64,000 bases of DNA, taken from positions 30,401 through 94,400 of the forward strand of contig JALGZK010000009.1 of NCBI GenBank assembly GCA_025774935.1. The letters run 5' to 3'. A model generated the notes under the pieces. That model saw only the letters and a program-made list of their open reading frames with translations, was not told the origin of the DNA and did not search any database. A program made the translations under genes and the position numbers. Source of the DNA: a bacterium (lineage in GTDB: Bacteria; Joyebacterota; Joyebacteria; Joyebacterales; Joyebacteraceae). Positions 10,837 to 19,329 of this stretch are shown here, one piece after another. Positions within the stretch are counted from its first letter, which is position 1, and the number at the start of each line of letters is the position of its first letter.

Positions 10837-11976
10837 ATGAAGTCGAAGCTCTTCACGCCGGGACCGACGAAGATCCCCGGCGCCGTGCTTTCGGCCGTGG
10901 GGAAGCAGGTGCTCCATCACCGGTCGCCGGAGTTCTCCGAGAAGGTGCGGCACGTCCAGGACGAGTTCGGGAGGCTCCTCCAGACGCATCACGACGCGCT
11001 CCTCTTCACGTGCTCGGGGACCGGAATGATGGAGGCGGCCGTCGCGAACCTGCTGTCGCGGGGCGACAAGGCGATCTGCGTGAACAACGGTAACTTCGGG
11101 GAGCGGTGGGTCGAGATATGCAAGGCCTACGGTGTGGAGGTCGTCGAGCTGGTGCTCGAGTGGGGGAAGAGCGTGACCCCCGAGGAGCTCGGGAAGTCGC
11201 TCGACAATCACCCGGACGCGAAGGCGGTCTTCATCATCCACAGTGAGACCTCGACCGGAGCGCTGAACGACATCAAGTCGCTCGCGAAGGCCGCGCACGA
11301 CCACGACGCGATCGTCGTCATCGACGCGACGTCGAGCGTGGGAGTCCACGAGATCCGAATGGACGAGTGGGGGATCGACGTCATCGTCGCCGGGACGCAA
11401 AAGGCGCTCATGACCCCGCCCGGTCTCGCGTTCGTGGCGCTGAACGGTCGCGCATGGGGCCTGGTGTCGGACTCCGATCTCCCGACGTACTACTTCGACT
11501 TCACGAAGACGTGGAAGCGACTCCAGAAGAAGGGTCAGACACCGTTCACGACGGCGGTCTCGCTCGTGCACGGTCTCGAGGTCGCACTCGCGATGATGGA
11601 GGACGAGGGCTGGGACAACGTCTACGCGCGGCACGCCAGGATGGGAGCCGCGATGCGTGCGGCCGTCGAGGCCCTCGGGTTCGAGGTGCTGCCGGAGTTC
11701 CCCGTGAACGGGGTAACGGTCGCGGTCTGCCCGGATGACGTCGACGGGAACCGGCTCGTTCGTACCCTCGACGACGAGTTCGGGGTCAGAGTCGCCGGCG
11801 GCCAGAATCGACTCTCCGGCAAGGTCATCCGCATCGGGCACATGGGCGGCATCCGCGAGCGCGACCTTCCGATGATGGTCGGCGCGCTCGAGAGCGCGCT
11901 CAACACCATGGGGAAGTGCGTCGAGTGCGGCACAGGACTGGCCGCGCTCCAGAATGTGCTGATGGGCAAACGGTGA
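10837..11976 (+). CDS. Class V aminotransferase, alanine-glyoxylate / serine-pyruvate type
   Basis: A 379-residue PLP enzyme of the AGT/SPT branch of fold type I. Visible marks are the N-terminal FTPGPTKIPGAVL, the CSGTGMMEAAVANL loop, HSETSTGALNDI, the IDATSSVG aspartate motif, the Schiff-base lysine in AGTQKALMTPPGL, and RIGHMGGI near the end. ATG at 10837 has GGGAGG upstream. Such proteins often serve serine/glyoxylate or phosphoserine-like transamination, and the exact donor cannot be deduced. No serA-like neighbour is present, so pathway context is weak. The C terminus carries a CVECGTG stretch of unknown meaning. Confidence 0.85.
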   Translation: MKSKLFTPGPTKIPGAVLSAVGKQVLHHRSPEFSEKVRHVQDEFGRLLQTHHDALLFTCSGTGMMEAAVANLLSRGDKAICVNNGNFGERWVEICKAYGVEVVELVLEWGKSVTPEELGKSLDNHPDAKAVFIIHSETSTGALNDIKSLAKAAHDHDAIVVIDATSSVGVHEIRMDEWGIDVIVAGTQKALMTPPGLAFVALNGRAWGLVSDSDLPTYYFDFTKTWKRLQKKGQTPFTTAVSLVHGLEVALAMMEDEGWDNVYARHARMGAAMRAAVEALGFEVLPEFPVNGVTVAVCPDDVDGNRLVRTLDDEFGVRVAGGQNRLSGKVIRIGHMGGIRERDLPMMVGALESALNTMGKCVECGTGLAALQNVLMGKR

Positions 11977-11989
11977 ACCAGCTCTGGTT

Positions 11990-12065
11990 GGGCCGTTAGC
12001 TCAGCTGGTAGAGCACCTGCCTTTTAAGCAGGGAGTCGCTGGTTCGACCCCAGCACGGCCCACCA
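11990..12065 (+). tRNA. tRNA-Lys (anticodon UUU)
   Basis: A 76-base cloverleaf: acceptor GGGCCGT/ACGGCCC, D arm GCTCAGCTGGTAGAGC, anticodon loop CTTTTAA, T arm GCTGGTTCGACCCCAGC, encoded CCA at 12063-12065. Confidence 0.97.
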
Positions 12066-12140
12066 CTGGCGTTCAAGGGACGCCGGAATGCACGCCGCGT
12101 CGCGCGGCGGCCCGGCTCGCAGGGGGATCGGAGGAGCATC

Positions 12141-12374
12141 ATGGGTCAGTTCTGTCACTCGTGCGGCATCCCGCTCGACATGCCCGACATCAAGGTGATG
12201 GCCGAGAAGTTCTGCCAGCACTGCACCGACGACGAAGGCAACGTCAAGAATCGCGAGGACATCCAGAAGGGTATCGCGTCGTGGCTCAAGTCGTGGCTTC
12301 CGGACATCTCCGAGGAAGAGGCCATGAAGAGGGCCGACCACTACATGCGCGCGATGCCGGAGTGGGCCGAGTAG
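12141..12374 (+). CDS. Small zinc-ribbon protein
   Basis: A 77-residue cytoplasmic protein with an N-terminal CHSCG and a second CQHC about 20 residues later, together a four-Cys zinc ribbon. The rest is helical and acidic (ISEEEAMKRADHYMRAMPEW). It resembles the widespread putative zinc-ribbon family found in many bacteria, whose function is unknown. The ATG at 12141 has GGAGGA six bases upstream. It sits between tRNA-Lys and tRNA-Glu and may be co-transcribed with them. Confidence 0.8.
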   Translation: MGQFCHSCGIPLDMPDIKVMAEKFCQHCTDDEGNVKNREDIQKGIASWLKSWLPDISEEEAMKRADHYMRAMPEWAE

Positions 12375-12423
12375 CTCACACCGCGTTTGGGGTCTCCCCG
12401 ACCTCACGCGAAAGCGACATAGC

Positions 12424-12501
12424 GTCCCCATCGTCTAGCCAGGTTTAGGACACCGCCCTTTCACGGCGGCAACACGGGTTCGAATCCCGTTGGGGACGCC
12501 A
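12424..12501 (+). tRNA. tRNA-Glu (anticodon UUC)
   Basis: A 78-base tRNA with acceptor GTCCCCA/TGGGGAC, anticodon loop CTTTCAC (TTC), T arm ACGGGTTCGAATCCCGT and encoded CCA. Its 3' end is the source of the degenerate repeats scattered over the following 9 kb. Confidence 0.97.
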
Positions 12502-12542
12502 AGCACAAGAAGCCCACCCGAGAGGGTGGGCTTCTTGTGCTT
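12501..12542 (+). terminator. Long perfect hairpin after tRNA-Glu
   Basis: A 19-bp perfect inverted repeat (12501-12519 with 12524-12542) around a GAGA loop, ending TTGTGCTT. It begins at the last base of the tRNA. Confidence 0.8.
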
Positions 12543-12546
12543 CGTA

Positions 12547-12578
12547 TCCGATGGATACTGCGTTCCGTCGGGTTCGAC
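12547..12578 (+). repeat. Conserved block downstream of tRNA-Glu, copy A
   Basis: TCCGATGGATACT, six bases, then CGTCGGGTTCGAC. The same two 13-base pieces, seven bases apart, recur at 15725-15757, again just after a tRNA-end fragment and a hairpin. Confidence 0.7.
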
Positions 12579-12662
12579 TGCTGTGCGCGCTGTCCAGCGC
12601 GCGTGCGAATGAAGGCCGCGAAGCGGCCGTCCTTGGCAGGATCGCGCCCGGAGGGCGCGGGC

Positions 12663-12680
12663 AATCCCGTTGGGGACGCC
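12663..12680 (+). repeat. Copy of the tRNA-Glu 3' end (18 bases identical)
   Basis: AATCCCGTTGGGGACGCC is identical to 12483-12500 of tRNA-Glu. It is followed by an imperfect hairpin: GCTGAGACCTGCCG at 12686-12699 against CGGCAGACCTCAGC at 12704-12717. Confidence 0.8.
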
Positions 12681-12911
12681 GGCATGCTGAGACCTGCCGG
12701 GTGCGGCAGACCTCAGCGCAGGCCGGCATGCCTCCTCCCCGGACCTCATTCTCGGACCCGCACGGCGGGGCCGACTCGGCGATTGGAGAAGGTCAGGGGG
12801 ATTCCCGCCAACTTCCCGATCACTCATGTGTACCTGTCTACGGTGAACGACCCAGCCTCTGTCAGCGGTGGTCGCGCTCCTCCGTCATGGAAGCTTGTCC
12901 GCATGGGATGA

Positions 12912-12940
12912 TTGACGCTCGCTCAACAAAGTGATATGAT
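12912..12940 (+). promoter_or_regulatory. Promoter of the RCC1-repeat gene
   Basis: TTGACG (12912-12917), 17 bases, TATGAT (12935-12940). This gives a 5' leader of about 235 bases. The rest of 12,580-13,180 holds only the tRNA-end copy and its hairpin. Confidence 0.65.
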
Positions 12941-13180
12941 ATGTTCCTGCACGCACTACGAAGGATCTACCGGTTTCCTGCCGCCTCCGCCGAGATCGCG
13001 CGAGACGATCGCGTCGGTGCGGAGATCCCCTGTGAGTGCTGATGCCGCGCGGCGCGGCGTGGTTGGTTATGGCGTGGGAGGGTGCCCTTCCCCCGAACGG
13101 TTGACGCATTGCTGTCGGCTACGCGCTCCCACGAGGAGAACCTCGGCTTGCTGTCCTGCCGTGAAAGGGGGACGAGCATC

Positions 13181-15508
13181 ATGAAGCAGATGCTAGCAGT
13201 GTGGGGATTCGTATGCCTGGCCGCCCTGGTACTCGTAACCGGGGTCGCCCATGGCCAGTCGACCGGGTTCATCGTGGGATGGGGCGGTCAGGTCATTGTA
13301 GAACCGTCGGCGCTGGAGGATCTCGCGGGGGTCGCGGCGGGCTCCTCTCACAGCCTTGCCCTCAAGTCTGACGGGACGATCGTGGTCTGGGGGAGCAATG
13401 GAAGCGGTCAGTGCGATGTCCCTGCACCGAACGCCGACTTCGTAGCGATCGCGGCGGGCCATGATCACAGCATGGGTCTCAAGTCTGACGGGACAATCCT
13501 GGCCTGGGGGGCCAACTCCCAGGGCCAGTGCGACGTCCCAGCGCCGAACGCCGACTTCGTGGAGGTCGCGGGTGGCTATTCCCACAGCCTGGGCCTCAAG
13601 TCCGACGGGACGATCGTAGCCTGGGGGAGCAACGGCCTCGGCCAGTGCGACGTCCCCGCGCCGAATGCTGATTTCGTGGCAATCGCGGGAGGCGCGTGGC
13701 ACAGCCTTGGGCTCAAGTCCGACGGGACGATCGTAGCTTGGGGACGCAACGACGATGGGGAGTGCGAGATCCCCGCGCCGAACGCCGACTTCGTTGCCGT
13801 CGCGGGGGGCGGCTCTCTGGCGTACCCGACGATCTTCTGGGGTCACAGTCTGGGTCTCAAGTCCGACGGGACGATCGTGGCTTGGGGGGCCAACTACGAT
13901 GGCCAGTGCGATGTCCCCGCGCCGAACGACGGCTTCGTCGCGGTTGCCGGGGGCGGGAGATACAGTCTGGGGCTCACGTCCGACGGGACGATCGTAGGGT
14001 GGGGGAGCAACGGCTTCGGCCAGTGCGACGTCCCCGCGCCAAACGCCGACTTCGTGACGGTCGTGGCGGGCGATCGTCACAGTCTGGGCCATAAGTCCGA
14101 CGGGTCGGTCGTGGCCTGGGGGGAAGACTACTACGGACTGTGCCATGTTCCCGCGCCGGACGCCGACTTCGCTGCGGTTGCGGGGGGCCGGAATCACAGC
14201 CTGGGTCTGAGATCCGACGGGACGATCATGGTTTGGGGGCCCAATGTCAGCGGCGAGTGCGACATCCCCGCGCCGAACGCCGGCTTCGTTGCGGTTGCGG
14301 GGGGCCAGCATCACAGCTTGGGTCTCAGATCCGACGGGACGATCGTAGCCTGGGGGCACAATGAGCATGGCCAGTGCGATGTCCCCGTGCCGAACGCCGA
14401 CTTCACGGCGGTCGCGGGGGGGAGCTGGCACAGCCTGGGCGTCAAGTCCGACGGGACGATCGTAGCCTGGGGGAACAATGAGGGCGGCCAGTGCGATGTT
14501 CCCGCGCCGAACGCCGACTTCATGGCGGTCGCTGGGGGCCTTTGGCACAGCCTGGGCCTCAGGTCCGACGGGACGATCGCGGCCTGGGGGTCCAACTTCG
14601 AGGGCCAGTGCGACGTCCCCGCGCCGAACGCCGACTTCGTGGCGGTCGCGGGGAGGGTTCGTCACAGCCTGGGGCTCAAGTCCGACGGGACGATCGTAGC
14701 GTGGGGGATGAATGAGTACGGCCAGTGCGATGTTCCTGTGCCGAACACCAACTTCGTGGCGATCGCGGCGGGCTATGATCACAGTCTGGGGCTCAAGTCC
14801 GACGGGACGGTCGTAGCGTGGGGGAGGAACGAGCACGGCCAGTCCGATGTCCCCGCACTGAACGCGGACTTCGTGGCCGTCGCGGGTGGCGAGCGTCACA
14901 GCTTGGGCATCAGGAGCCCGGGCACCACGCCCGTTGAGACTGTCTTCTATGCCACGCTCGTGCCTGAGGATGACGCTGTGCTGCTCAGGTGGTCGCTCCC
15001 GAGCTGCTCCGGTGGCGTCGGTCTCATGATCCACCGGTCGCTCTCTGAGGACGGTCCCTACAGCTGTATCACGCCGGAGCCGCTGCCTGCTGCTGCACTC
15101 GGCAGCTACGTCGACGAGACCGCGTCGTCTGGCGGGACGTTCTGGTACGAGCTGCGCGCGCTCATGCCTTCCGGCGAAGAGGTCCTCGCGACAGACATAC
15201 ACGCGTCAGTTGTCGTCCCCGGAACGGTCACGTTCGGGATCCGACACGTGATGCCCAATCCTGCCACGGCGCGAACGACCATCGGTTACACGCTCCCCGA
15301 GCGGTGGCGATCAGCCCGGCTCTCGGTGCATGACGTGGCTGGCCGGCTCGTCCGGGGGTTGGACCCCGCGACGGGAGATCGCGGGTTCCTCTCGGTCGAT
15401 TGGGACGGGAGAGCCAGTTCCGGGGAATGGGTCGCATCCGGCGTGTACTTCGTTCGGCTGGAGGTCGACGGTGCGGTGGCGACGGAGAGGATGGTGTTGT
15501 TGCGGTGA
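13181..15508 (+). CDS. Secreted RCC1-like beta-propeller repeat protein with FlgD-like C-terminal module
   Basis: A 775-residue exported protein. Residues 1-26 form a signal peptide. Then come 13 full RCC1-type repeats of about 37 residues (core HSLGLKSDGTIVAWG...GQCDVPAPNADFVAVAGG) plus a truncated fourteenth; one repeat has an extra ~10 residues (SLAYPTIFWGH). A short beta-sandwich-like stretch follows, then a FlgD-like/type IX-like C-terminal module with NPATARTTIGYTLP, DVAGRLVR, WDGRASSG, SGVYFVRLEV and final MVLLR. ATG at 13181 has AAAGGGGG upstream and gives an intact signal peptide, unlike the longer frame from 13082. Its role is unknown; such propellers usually mediate binding at the cell surface. 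Confidence 0.85.
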   Translation: MKQMLAVWGFVCLAALVLVTGVAHGQSTGFIVGWGGQVIVEPSALEDLAGVAAGSSHSLALKSDGTIVVWGSNGSGQCDVPAPNADFVAIAAGHDHSMGLKSDGTILAWGANSQGQCDVPAPNADFVEVAGGYSHSLGLKSDGTIVAWGSNGLGQCDVPAPNADFVAIAGGAWHSLGLKSDGTIVAWGRNDDGECEIPAPNADFVAVAGGGSLAYPTIFWGHSLGLKSDGTIVAWGANYDGQCDVPAPNDGFVAVAGGGRYSLGLTSDGTIVGWGSNGFGQCDVPAPNADFVTVVAGDRHSLGHKSDGSVVAWGEDYYGLCHVPAPDADFAAVAGGRNHSLGLRSDGTIMVWGPNVSGECDIPAPNAGFVAVAGGQHHSLGLRSDGTIVAWGHNEHGQCDVPVPNADFTAVAGGSWHSLGVKSDGTIVAWGNNEGGQCDVPAPNADFMAVAGGLWHSLGLRSDGTIAAWGSNFEGQCDVPAPNADFVAVAGRVRHSLGLKSDGTIVAWGMNEYGQCDVPVPNTNFVAIAAGYDHSLGLKSDGTVVAWGRNEHGQSDVPALNADFVAVAGGERHSLGIRSPGTTPVETVFYATLVPEDDAVLLRWSLPSCSGGVGLMIHRSLSEDGPYSCITPEPLPAAALGSYVDETASSGGTFWYELRALMPSGEEVLATDIHASVVVPGTVTFGIRHVMPNPATARTTIGYTLPERWRSARLSVHDVAGRLVRGLDPATGDRGFLSVDWDGRASSGEWVASGVYFVRLEVDGAVATERMVLLR
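13349..14920 (+). repeat. Tandem ~111-bp coding repeats (RCC1 units)
   Basis: About 14 head-to-tail units of 111 bp within the gene, with long shared DNA words such as AAGTCCGACGGGACGATCGT. DNA-level similarity is high enough to allow unit gain or loss by recombination. Confidence 0.85.
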
Positions 15509-15654
15509 GCCAGATGACTCGTGCGGGACTGATCGCGCGACGTAGCTGGCCAGCTAGCGAATGCAGCCGCTACCGCGCATGCACTGTGAACGTAAGCTCT
15601 GCCGCCCACAACCAGTTCCGAGGCAAGTCACCAGCCGAAGCCATGTGAGGAGCC

Positions 15655-15683
15655 GGTTCCAACTCCCGAGCATTAGGGACGCC
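15655..15683 (+). repeat. Degenerate tRNA-Glu 3'-end copy
   Basis: Starts GGTTCCAACTCCCG and ends TTAGGGACGCC, matching the T arm and acceptor end of tRNA-Glu (GGTTCGAATCCCG ... TTGGGGACGCC) with a short insertion. Confidence 0.65.
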
Positions 15684-15686
15684 GGA

Positions 15687-15718
15687 TCAACGGGGGCCCC
15701 GCTGTGGGCCCCCGTTGA
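15687..15718 (+). terminator. Perfect hairpin after the RCC1 gene
   Basis: A 13-bp perfect stem, TCAACGGGGGCCC (15687-15699) with GGGCCCCCGTTGA (15706-15718), four bases after a tRNA-end fragment. This repeats the tRNA-Glu plus hairpin layout. Confidence 0.7.
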
Positions 15719-15724
15719 CCTGTC

Positions 15725-15757
15725 TCCGATGGATACTCCGCACACGTCGGGTTCGAC
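15725..15757 (+). repeat. Conserved block downstream of tRNA-Glu, copy B
   Basis: TCCGATGGATACT, seven bases, CGTCGGGTTCGAC; the second copy of the block at 12547-12578. The remainder of 15,509-15,882 shows no gene. Confidence 0.7.
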
Positions 15758-15882
15758 GGGCATGGCGCCCCGCTCCGACAGAGACGTCGCAGCGGCCTCC
15801 TCCAGACGCTGCCTGTCCCGCTGGATCTGAGGATTGATCGGAGGCTTCGGAGTTCGGTGCACACCCGACCGCCGCGTCCGCA

Positions 15883-16284
15883 CTACGCGCGGAACCTGAC
15901 GAATGCGCCGGTCGCTGCCTCGAAGACTCGTATCTCGAGGATCACATCTGGCCGATGGTTGTCGTACACAGAGACGTCGACGTAACGCGCATCGTCGGCG
16001 GGCCGGTGGAGCAACCACGCGCCCGGTGGGACGTCGAACGCGAGCGACTCGCAATCCCCCGGTTGGGGCTGTTGTCCCGGAGGTCTCCCGGGAAACCAGA
16101 TGCGGCAGGATCCTGGCGGCGGCAGGTGGCCGGGAGGGATCTTCAGCGGTGGATGCTCCGTTGCGCCGACATCCGTGTCTTCGACTCCTCCACCTGGGTG
16201 TCGGTACTCCAGCATCACAGATGAGCAGCCATTCAGCAGCAGTGCACATAGAATCCCGGTGAAGGCGGCGACAGGAGGTCTCAT
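15883..16284 (-). CDS. Small lipoprotein of unknown function
   Basis: A 133-residue protein with a lipoprotein signal (hydrophobic residues 5-17, lipobox LNGC, Cys20). The middle is Pro/Gly-rich with a motif of the type PPGxLPPPGxCRxWxPGRPPG and a following QPxPGDC, a pattern I recall from small hypothetical envelope proteins in other bacteria. The C-terminal half reads as a beta-rich domain (WLLHRPADDARYVDVSVYD). A strong ribosome site (GGAGGAGAGG) directly precedes the ATG. It is the only minus-strand gene in the tRNA-Glu-associated region. Function unknown. Confidence 0.7.
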   Translation of the reverse strand: MRPPVAAFTGILCALLLNGCSSVMLEYRHPGGGVEDTDVGATEHPPLKIPPGHLPPPGSCRIWFPGRPPGQQPQPGDCESLAFDVPPGAWLLHRPADDARYVDVSVYDNHRPDVILEIRVFEAATGAFVRFRA

Positions 16285-16586
16285 TCCTCTCCTCCTCGCT
16301 GGGGCTCACCCCGCCCACCGACCGATGCATGCGGTGTGCCAGGCTCGGCGTTTCCCCCTTTCCCGTGCGTTGACGGCCCGAAGGTTCACCCTGGGGATTC
16401 CAGTTACATTGCGCAACGGGGCCTGCGACGCGGCCAGGGCTGGTTTCACGTGGTCCAGCACGCCTTCCAAAGACTCGAAGCGGACCGTGGGACCCTGACG
16501 AAGAAGGGTATCCTGCTTCAGCCGGGGAGTTGGCGGGTGCCCGCGCGGTCACAAATCGGCAACGCGCCGAAGCCGCCGAGCGAGCG

Positions 16587-16616
16587 GGTTCCAGGTCTCA
16601 GACACTAGGGACGCCA
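16587..16616 (+). repeat. Degenerate tRNA-Glu 3'-end copy
   Basis: Starts GGTTCCAGGTCTCAG and ends CTAGGGACGCCA; closest to the 15655 and 21329 copies. No strong hairpin follows this one. Confidence 0.55.
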
Positions 16617-16659
16617 AGTTCACCTTCTGAGAAGCCGGAGCGTGTGACCCGACTCGCCC

Positions 16660-16689
16660 TTGACATTGTACCCCCTGAGGAGATAGAGT
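16660..16689 (+). promoter_or_regulatory. Possible promoter upstream of the fasciclin gene
   Basis: TTGACA (16660-16665), 18 bases, TAGAGT (16684-16689). The leader to the fasciclin start would be about 320 bases. Apart from this and the tRNA-end copy, I see nothing in 16,285-17,013. Confidence 0.5.
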
Positions 16690-17013
16690 TTCTCCGTTCA
16701 AGGCATCGGCATCAACACCTCGGACGCCGGCGGCCGGTACCCCGGGTGCCGTGTGGTCGGTCTCGGCACTGCTGCTCCGTCATACTTGGCTTGGCATCCG
16801 AGCCTCCCTGAGGCTCGCGAACAGCTCCGGAGGCACCCGTGCGGGCGCCCCGGAACCATAGCGAGCCCCTGCAAGGGAACGCCGATCGCGGCGGCTGTCA
16901 GTCGGCACGAATCCCCGGATGAGCCGCGGCATCCAAAATCGCGTGTTCGCTGGGCTGTCCTGGGGCGGGACCCAGGTGGTCCGTAAATGTGAGGGAAAGA
17001 AAGGAGAAGAACC

Positions 17014-17955
17014 ATGAAGCGGATTCTGAGCCTCATCGTCGTTATCTCGGCTCTCGTCGTCGTTGCTGCTCCGATCGCTTTCGCCGACTGCGGCAAAGAC
17101 CATGATCACAAGGCTCACGAGGGTGCGAAGGCGATGGACGACATCGTCGACACGGCAGTGAAGGCCGGCAGCTTCGGCACTCTTGCCACGGCGCTGACGG
17201 AGGCCGGACTGGTCGAGGCGCTTAAGGGCGAGGGACCGTTCACGGTGTTCGCCCCGACGGATGATGCCTTCGCGAAGCTTCCGGAGGGCACCGTCGAGAG
17301 CCTGCTCAAGCCCGAAAACCGCGATCAGCTGGTCGCGGTGCTGACGTATCACGTGGTCCCCGGAAGTGTTCAGGCCAAGAAGGTGGTCGAACTCGATGCG
17401 GCGGAGACGCTCAACGGTCAGCGCGTCGACATCAAGGTGGCCGACGGGACCGTCATGGTCGACGGCGCGAAGGTGATCAAGGCCGATGTCATGGCGAGCA
17501 ACGGTGTGATCCACGTGATCGACAAGGTGATCCTCCCGACCTCCGATACAATTGCGGAAGTCGCGGAAGGTGCCGGGACGTTCGGCACTCTCCTGGCAGC
17601 CGTGAAGGCTGCTGGCCTGGCCGACGTGCTCATGGGGGAGGGACCTCTCACGGTCTTCGCTCCGACCGACGAGGCCTTCGCGAAGCTCCCCGAGGGCACC
17701 GTCGAGTCGCTGCTCGAGAAAGAGAACATCGAGAAGCTCCAGAAGATCCTCACGTATCACGTGGTGAGTGGACGAGTGTTCTCGGACGCCGTTCTTAAGA
17801 GCCAGAGCCTCGAGACGCTTGCGGGCGTGGGCGTCGCGGTGAGCCTCAAGGACGGCAGCGCCATGGTCAACGACTCAGTGATCGTGGCGACGGACATCGA
17901 TGCATCGAACGGTGTTGTCCACGTCATTGATGCCGTCTTGCTTCCTCCCATGTAG
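17014..17955 (+). CDS. Secreted protein with two fasciclin (FAS1) domains
   Basis: A 313-residue exported protein. A signal peptide covers residues 1-24 (ending IAFADC), followed by a short His/Lys-rich segment ([10 protein letters not shown]). Two FAS1 domains then cover about 38-172 and 182-313; each shows [22 protein letters not shown], ILTYHVV and a terminal NGVxHVIDxVLLP. FAS1 proteins act in adhesion at the cell surface. The two domains are very similar to each other, pointing to internal duplication. AAAGGAG lies before the ATG. A strong terminator follows and there is no C-terminal sorting module. Confidence 0.92.
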   Translation: MKRILSLIVVISALVVVAAPIAFADCGKDHDHKAHEGAKAMDDIVDTAVKAGSFGTLATALTEAGLVEALKGEGPFTVFAPTDDAFAKLPEGTVESLLKPENRDQLVAVLTYHVVPGSVQAKKVVELDAAETLNGQRVDIKVADGTVMVDGAKVIKADVMASNGVIHVIDKVILPTSDTIAEVAEGAGTFGTLLAAVKAAGLADVLMGEGPLTVFAPTDEAFAKLPEGTVESLLEKENIEKLQKILTYHVVSGRVFSDAVLKSQSLETLAGVGVAVSLKDGSAMVNDSVIVATDIDASNGVVHVIDAVLLPPM

Positions 17956-18033
17956 CAGTCTCCTGCGGATCGGCCGCCCCAGGGTCGCGCCCCGCTGTGC
18001 CCGGGCCGCCGTCGATTCGGAGTGGGGTTCGCT

Positions 18034-18079
18034 CTGCAGCAAGAAGGGCTCGTTCGTCTCGAACGAGCCCCTTCTGCAG
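18034..18079 (+). terminator. Terminator after the fasciclin gene
   Basis: CTGCAGCAAGAAGGGCTCGTTCG against CGAACGAGCCCCTTCTGCAG with a TCT loop. Stem of about 18-20 bp with small bulges. Confidence 0.75.
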
Positions 18080-18486
18080 TGCCCGGCGGATGCCTGGAGT
18101 CGGTGGACGCCATCCGCTCTTCAATACCTCACAACGTCGCTCTGATTCCGCCGAAGGACTTGAACCTATTCAGGGCTCTGGAACTCCGCTGGGTAGACAC
18201 CTTCCTGCTGAGACGCTCCAGTTCGAGTGGGACCTCGACGAGCTCGGGGTAGGAACCGGCGGACTCTCTTTCCTTCGCGTTGCGGCTGAAGGCTCGGCCG
18301 CGTCGGTCAGGGCCACCCTCATCCGATGGCCCACCGCGCGCGTCCATCTGGCTGCTGCGTCGAGGATCAACCGCCGCACCGCGTTAGGCTGGCTGGGTCC
18401 CAACGACGACCCGCGCGGGGACGGAGGGAGTCTGCTCTGCCGCGGGCAGTACACCGGAAGGCTGGGCACGCGGCGAAGCCGCATGC

Positions 18487-18523
18487 GGTTCCAGCTTCGA
18501 GCAATCAGGATTGGGGGGCGCCA
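18487..18523 (+). repeat. Degenerate tRNA-Glu 3'-end copy
   Basis: Starts GGTTCCAGCTTCGAGCA and ends TTGGGGGGCGCCA, with a 7-base insertion. A small CACCGG/CCGGTG hairpin follows at about 18528. The rest of 18,080-18,677 shows no gene. Confidence 0.5.
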
Positions 18524-18677
18524 AGAACACCGGTGTCCGCCGGTGATGGCGGGCATTCCGCGGGGGGAGGAGCCCTGCCGGATTCGATGTGGACGGGCGT
18601 GTTTGGAAGGGAGTACGCTTCTCAAGCCATAGCCTGGCGGCGGCCGGCGACGCGTCAGTCGGAGAGGAGGAGTCCGC

Positions 18678-19181
18678 GTGGAGAAGAGCACGCGACAGGG
18701 CTTTACCGTCAAGCGTATCGGCGGCTATCTCCACAAGATCGTCCCCGTGGTGGACGGTGCCGGCAAGGTGATCAGCTACGCCGTGAGCCCGCTCATGTGG
18801 GAACTCCGCCCGCGCGACGTCATGCAGATCATCGTCGGAGCTTCCGTGCTGGCGGTGCCCGTTGCTTTCACTGAGGAAACCTGGGTCCTGGGGCAGATAC
18901 TTCCTCTGGGGAACGTCCTCGCCCTGGGAGCGGTGTCAGTGGCGTTCATCGCTCTCTTCGTCTACTACAACTTCTACCGGGGAGCCATGAAGGGTCACGT
19001 CATGGAGTACGTGAAGCGCGTCGTCGCTATCTACGTGCTGTCCCTGGTCGTCGTCGGCGGACTGCTGACGCTGATCCAGAAGTGCCCATGGCGCGCGGAC
19101 GTGCTTCTGGCGTTCAAGCGGGTCGTGATCGTGGCGTTCCCAGCCTCTATGAGCGCGGCGATCAGCGACATGCTGAAGTAA
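18678..19181 (+). CDS. Four-helix integral membrane protein, unrecognised
   Basis: A 167-residue inner-membrane protein. About 45 N-terminal residues are soluble and basic, followed by four hydrophobic stretches (roughly 50-65, 75-97, 113-131 and 145-160). The GTG start at 18678 has AGGAGGAG six bases upstream. A Cys-Pro-Trp (KCPWRAD) lies in the last loop, and the end FPASMSAAISDMLK faintly recalls small DUF2391-type proteins, but I would not assign it. It lies upstream of a kinase-like gene on the same strand, with a 148-base gap that contains a possible -10 (TAGAAT at 19233). Confidence 0.7.
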   Translation: MEKSTRQGFTVKRIGGYLHKIVPVVDGAGKVISYAVSPLMWELRPRDVMQIIVGASVLAVPVAFTEETWVLGQILPLGNVLALGAVSVAFIALFVYYNFYRGAMKGHVMEYVKRVVAIYVLSLVVVGGLLTLIQKCPWRADVLLAFKRVVIVAFPASMSAAISDMLK

Positions 19182-19329
19182 GCCTGCGGGATCGCCAGCG
19201 CGCAGTGCTTCCCAGAGGACAAACGAACGCGCTAGAATGGTGTGGGGTGGCCCCGGCGGGTACCTTGGCGGCTGGCGGTCAGAACTGTGGAAGACCGAGC
19301 GTCCGACGTCCGAACCAGGAGCATGCGAG

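Noticed and set aside
12071-12086. GTTCAAGGGACGCCGG after tRNA-Lys as another repeat copy
   Set aside because: It is explained by a small GGCGT/ACGCC hairpin just after the tRNA; the T-arm portion is missing.
13349-14920. Regular repeats as a CRISPR array
   Set aside because: Units are 111 bp, contiguous and in frame; they encode RCC1 repeats and have no unique spacers.
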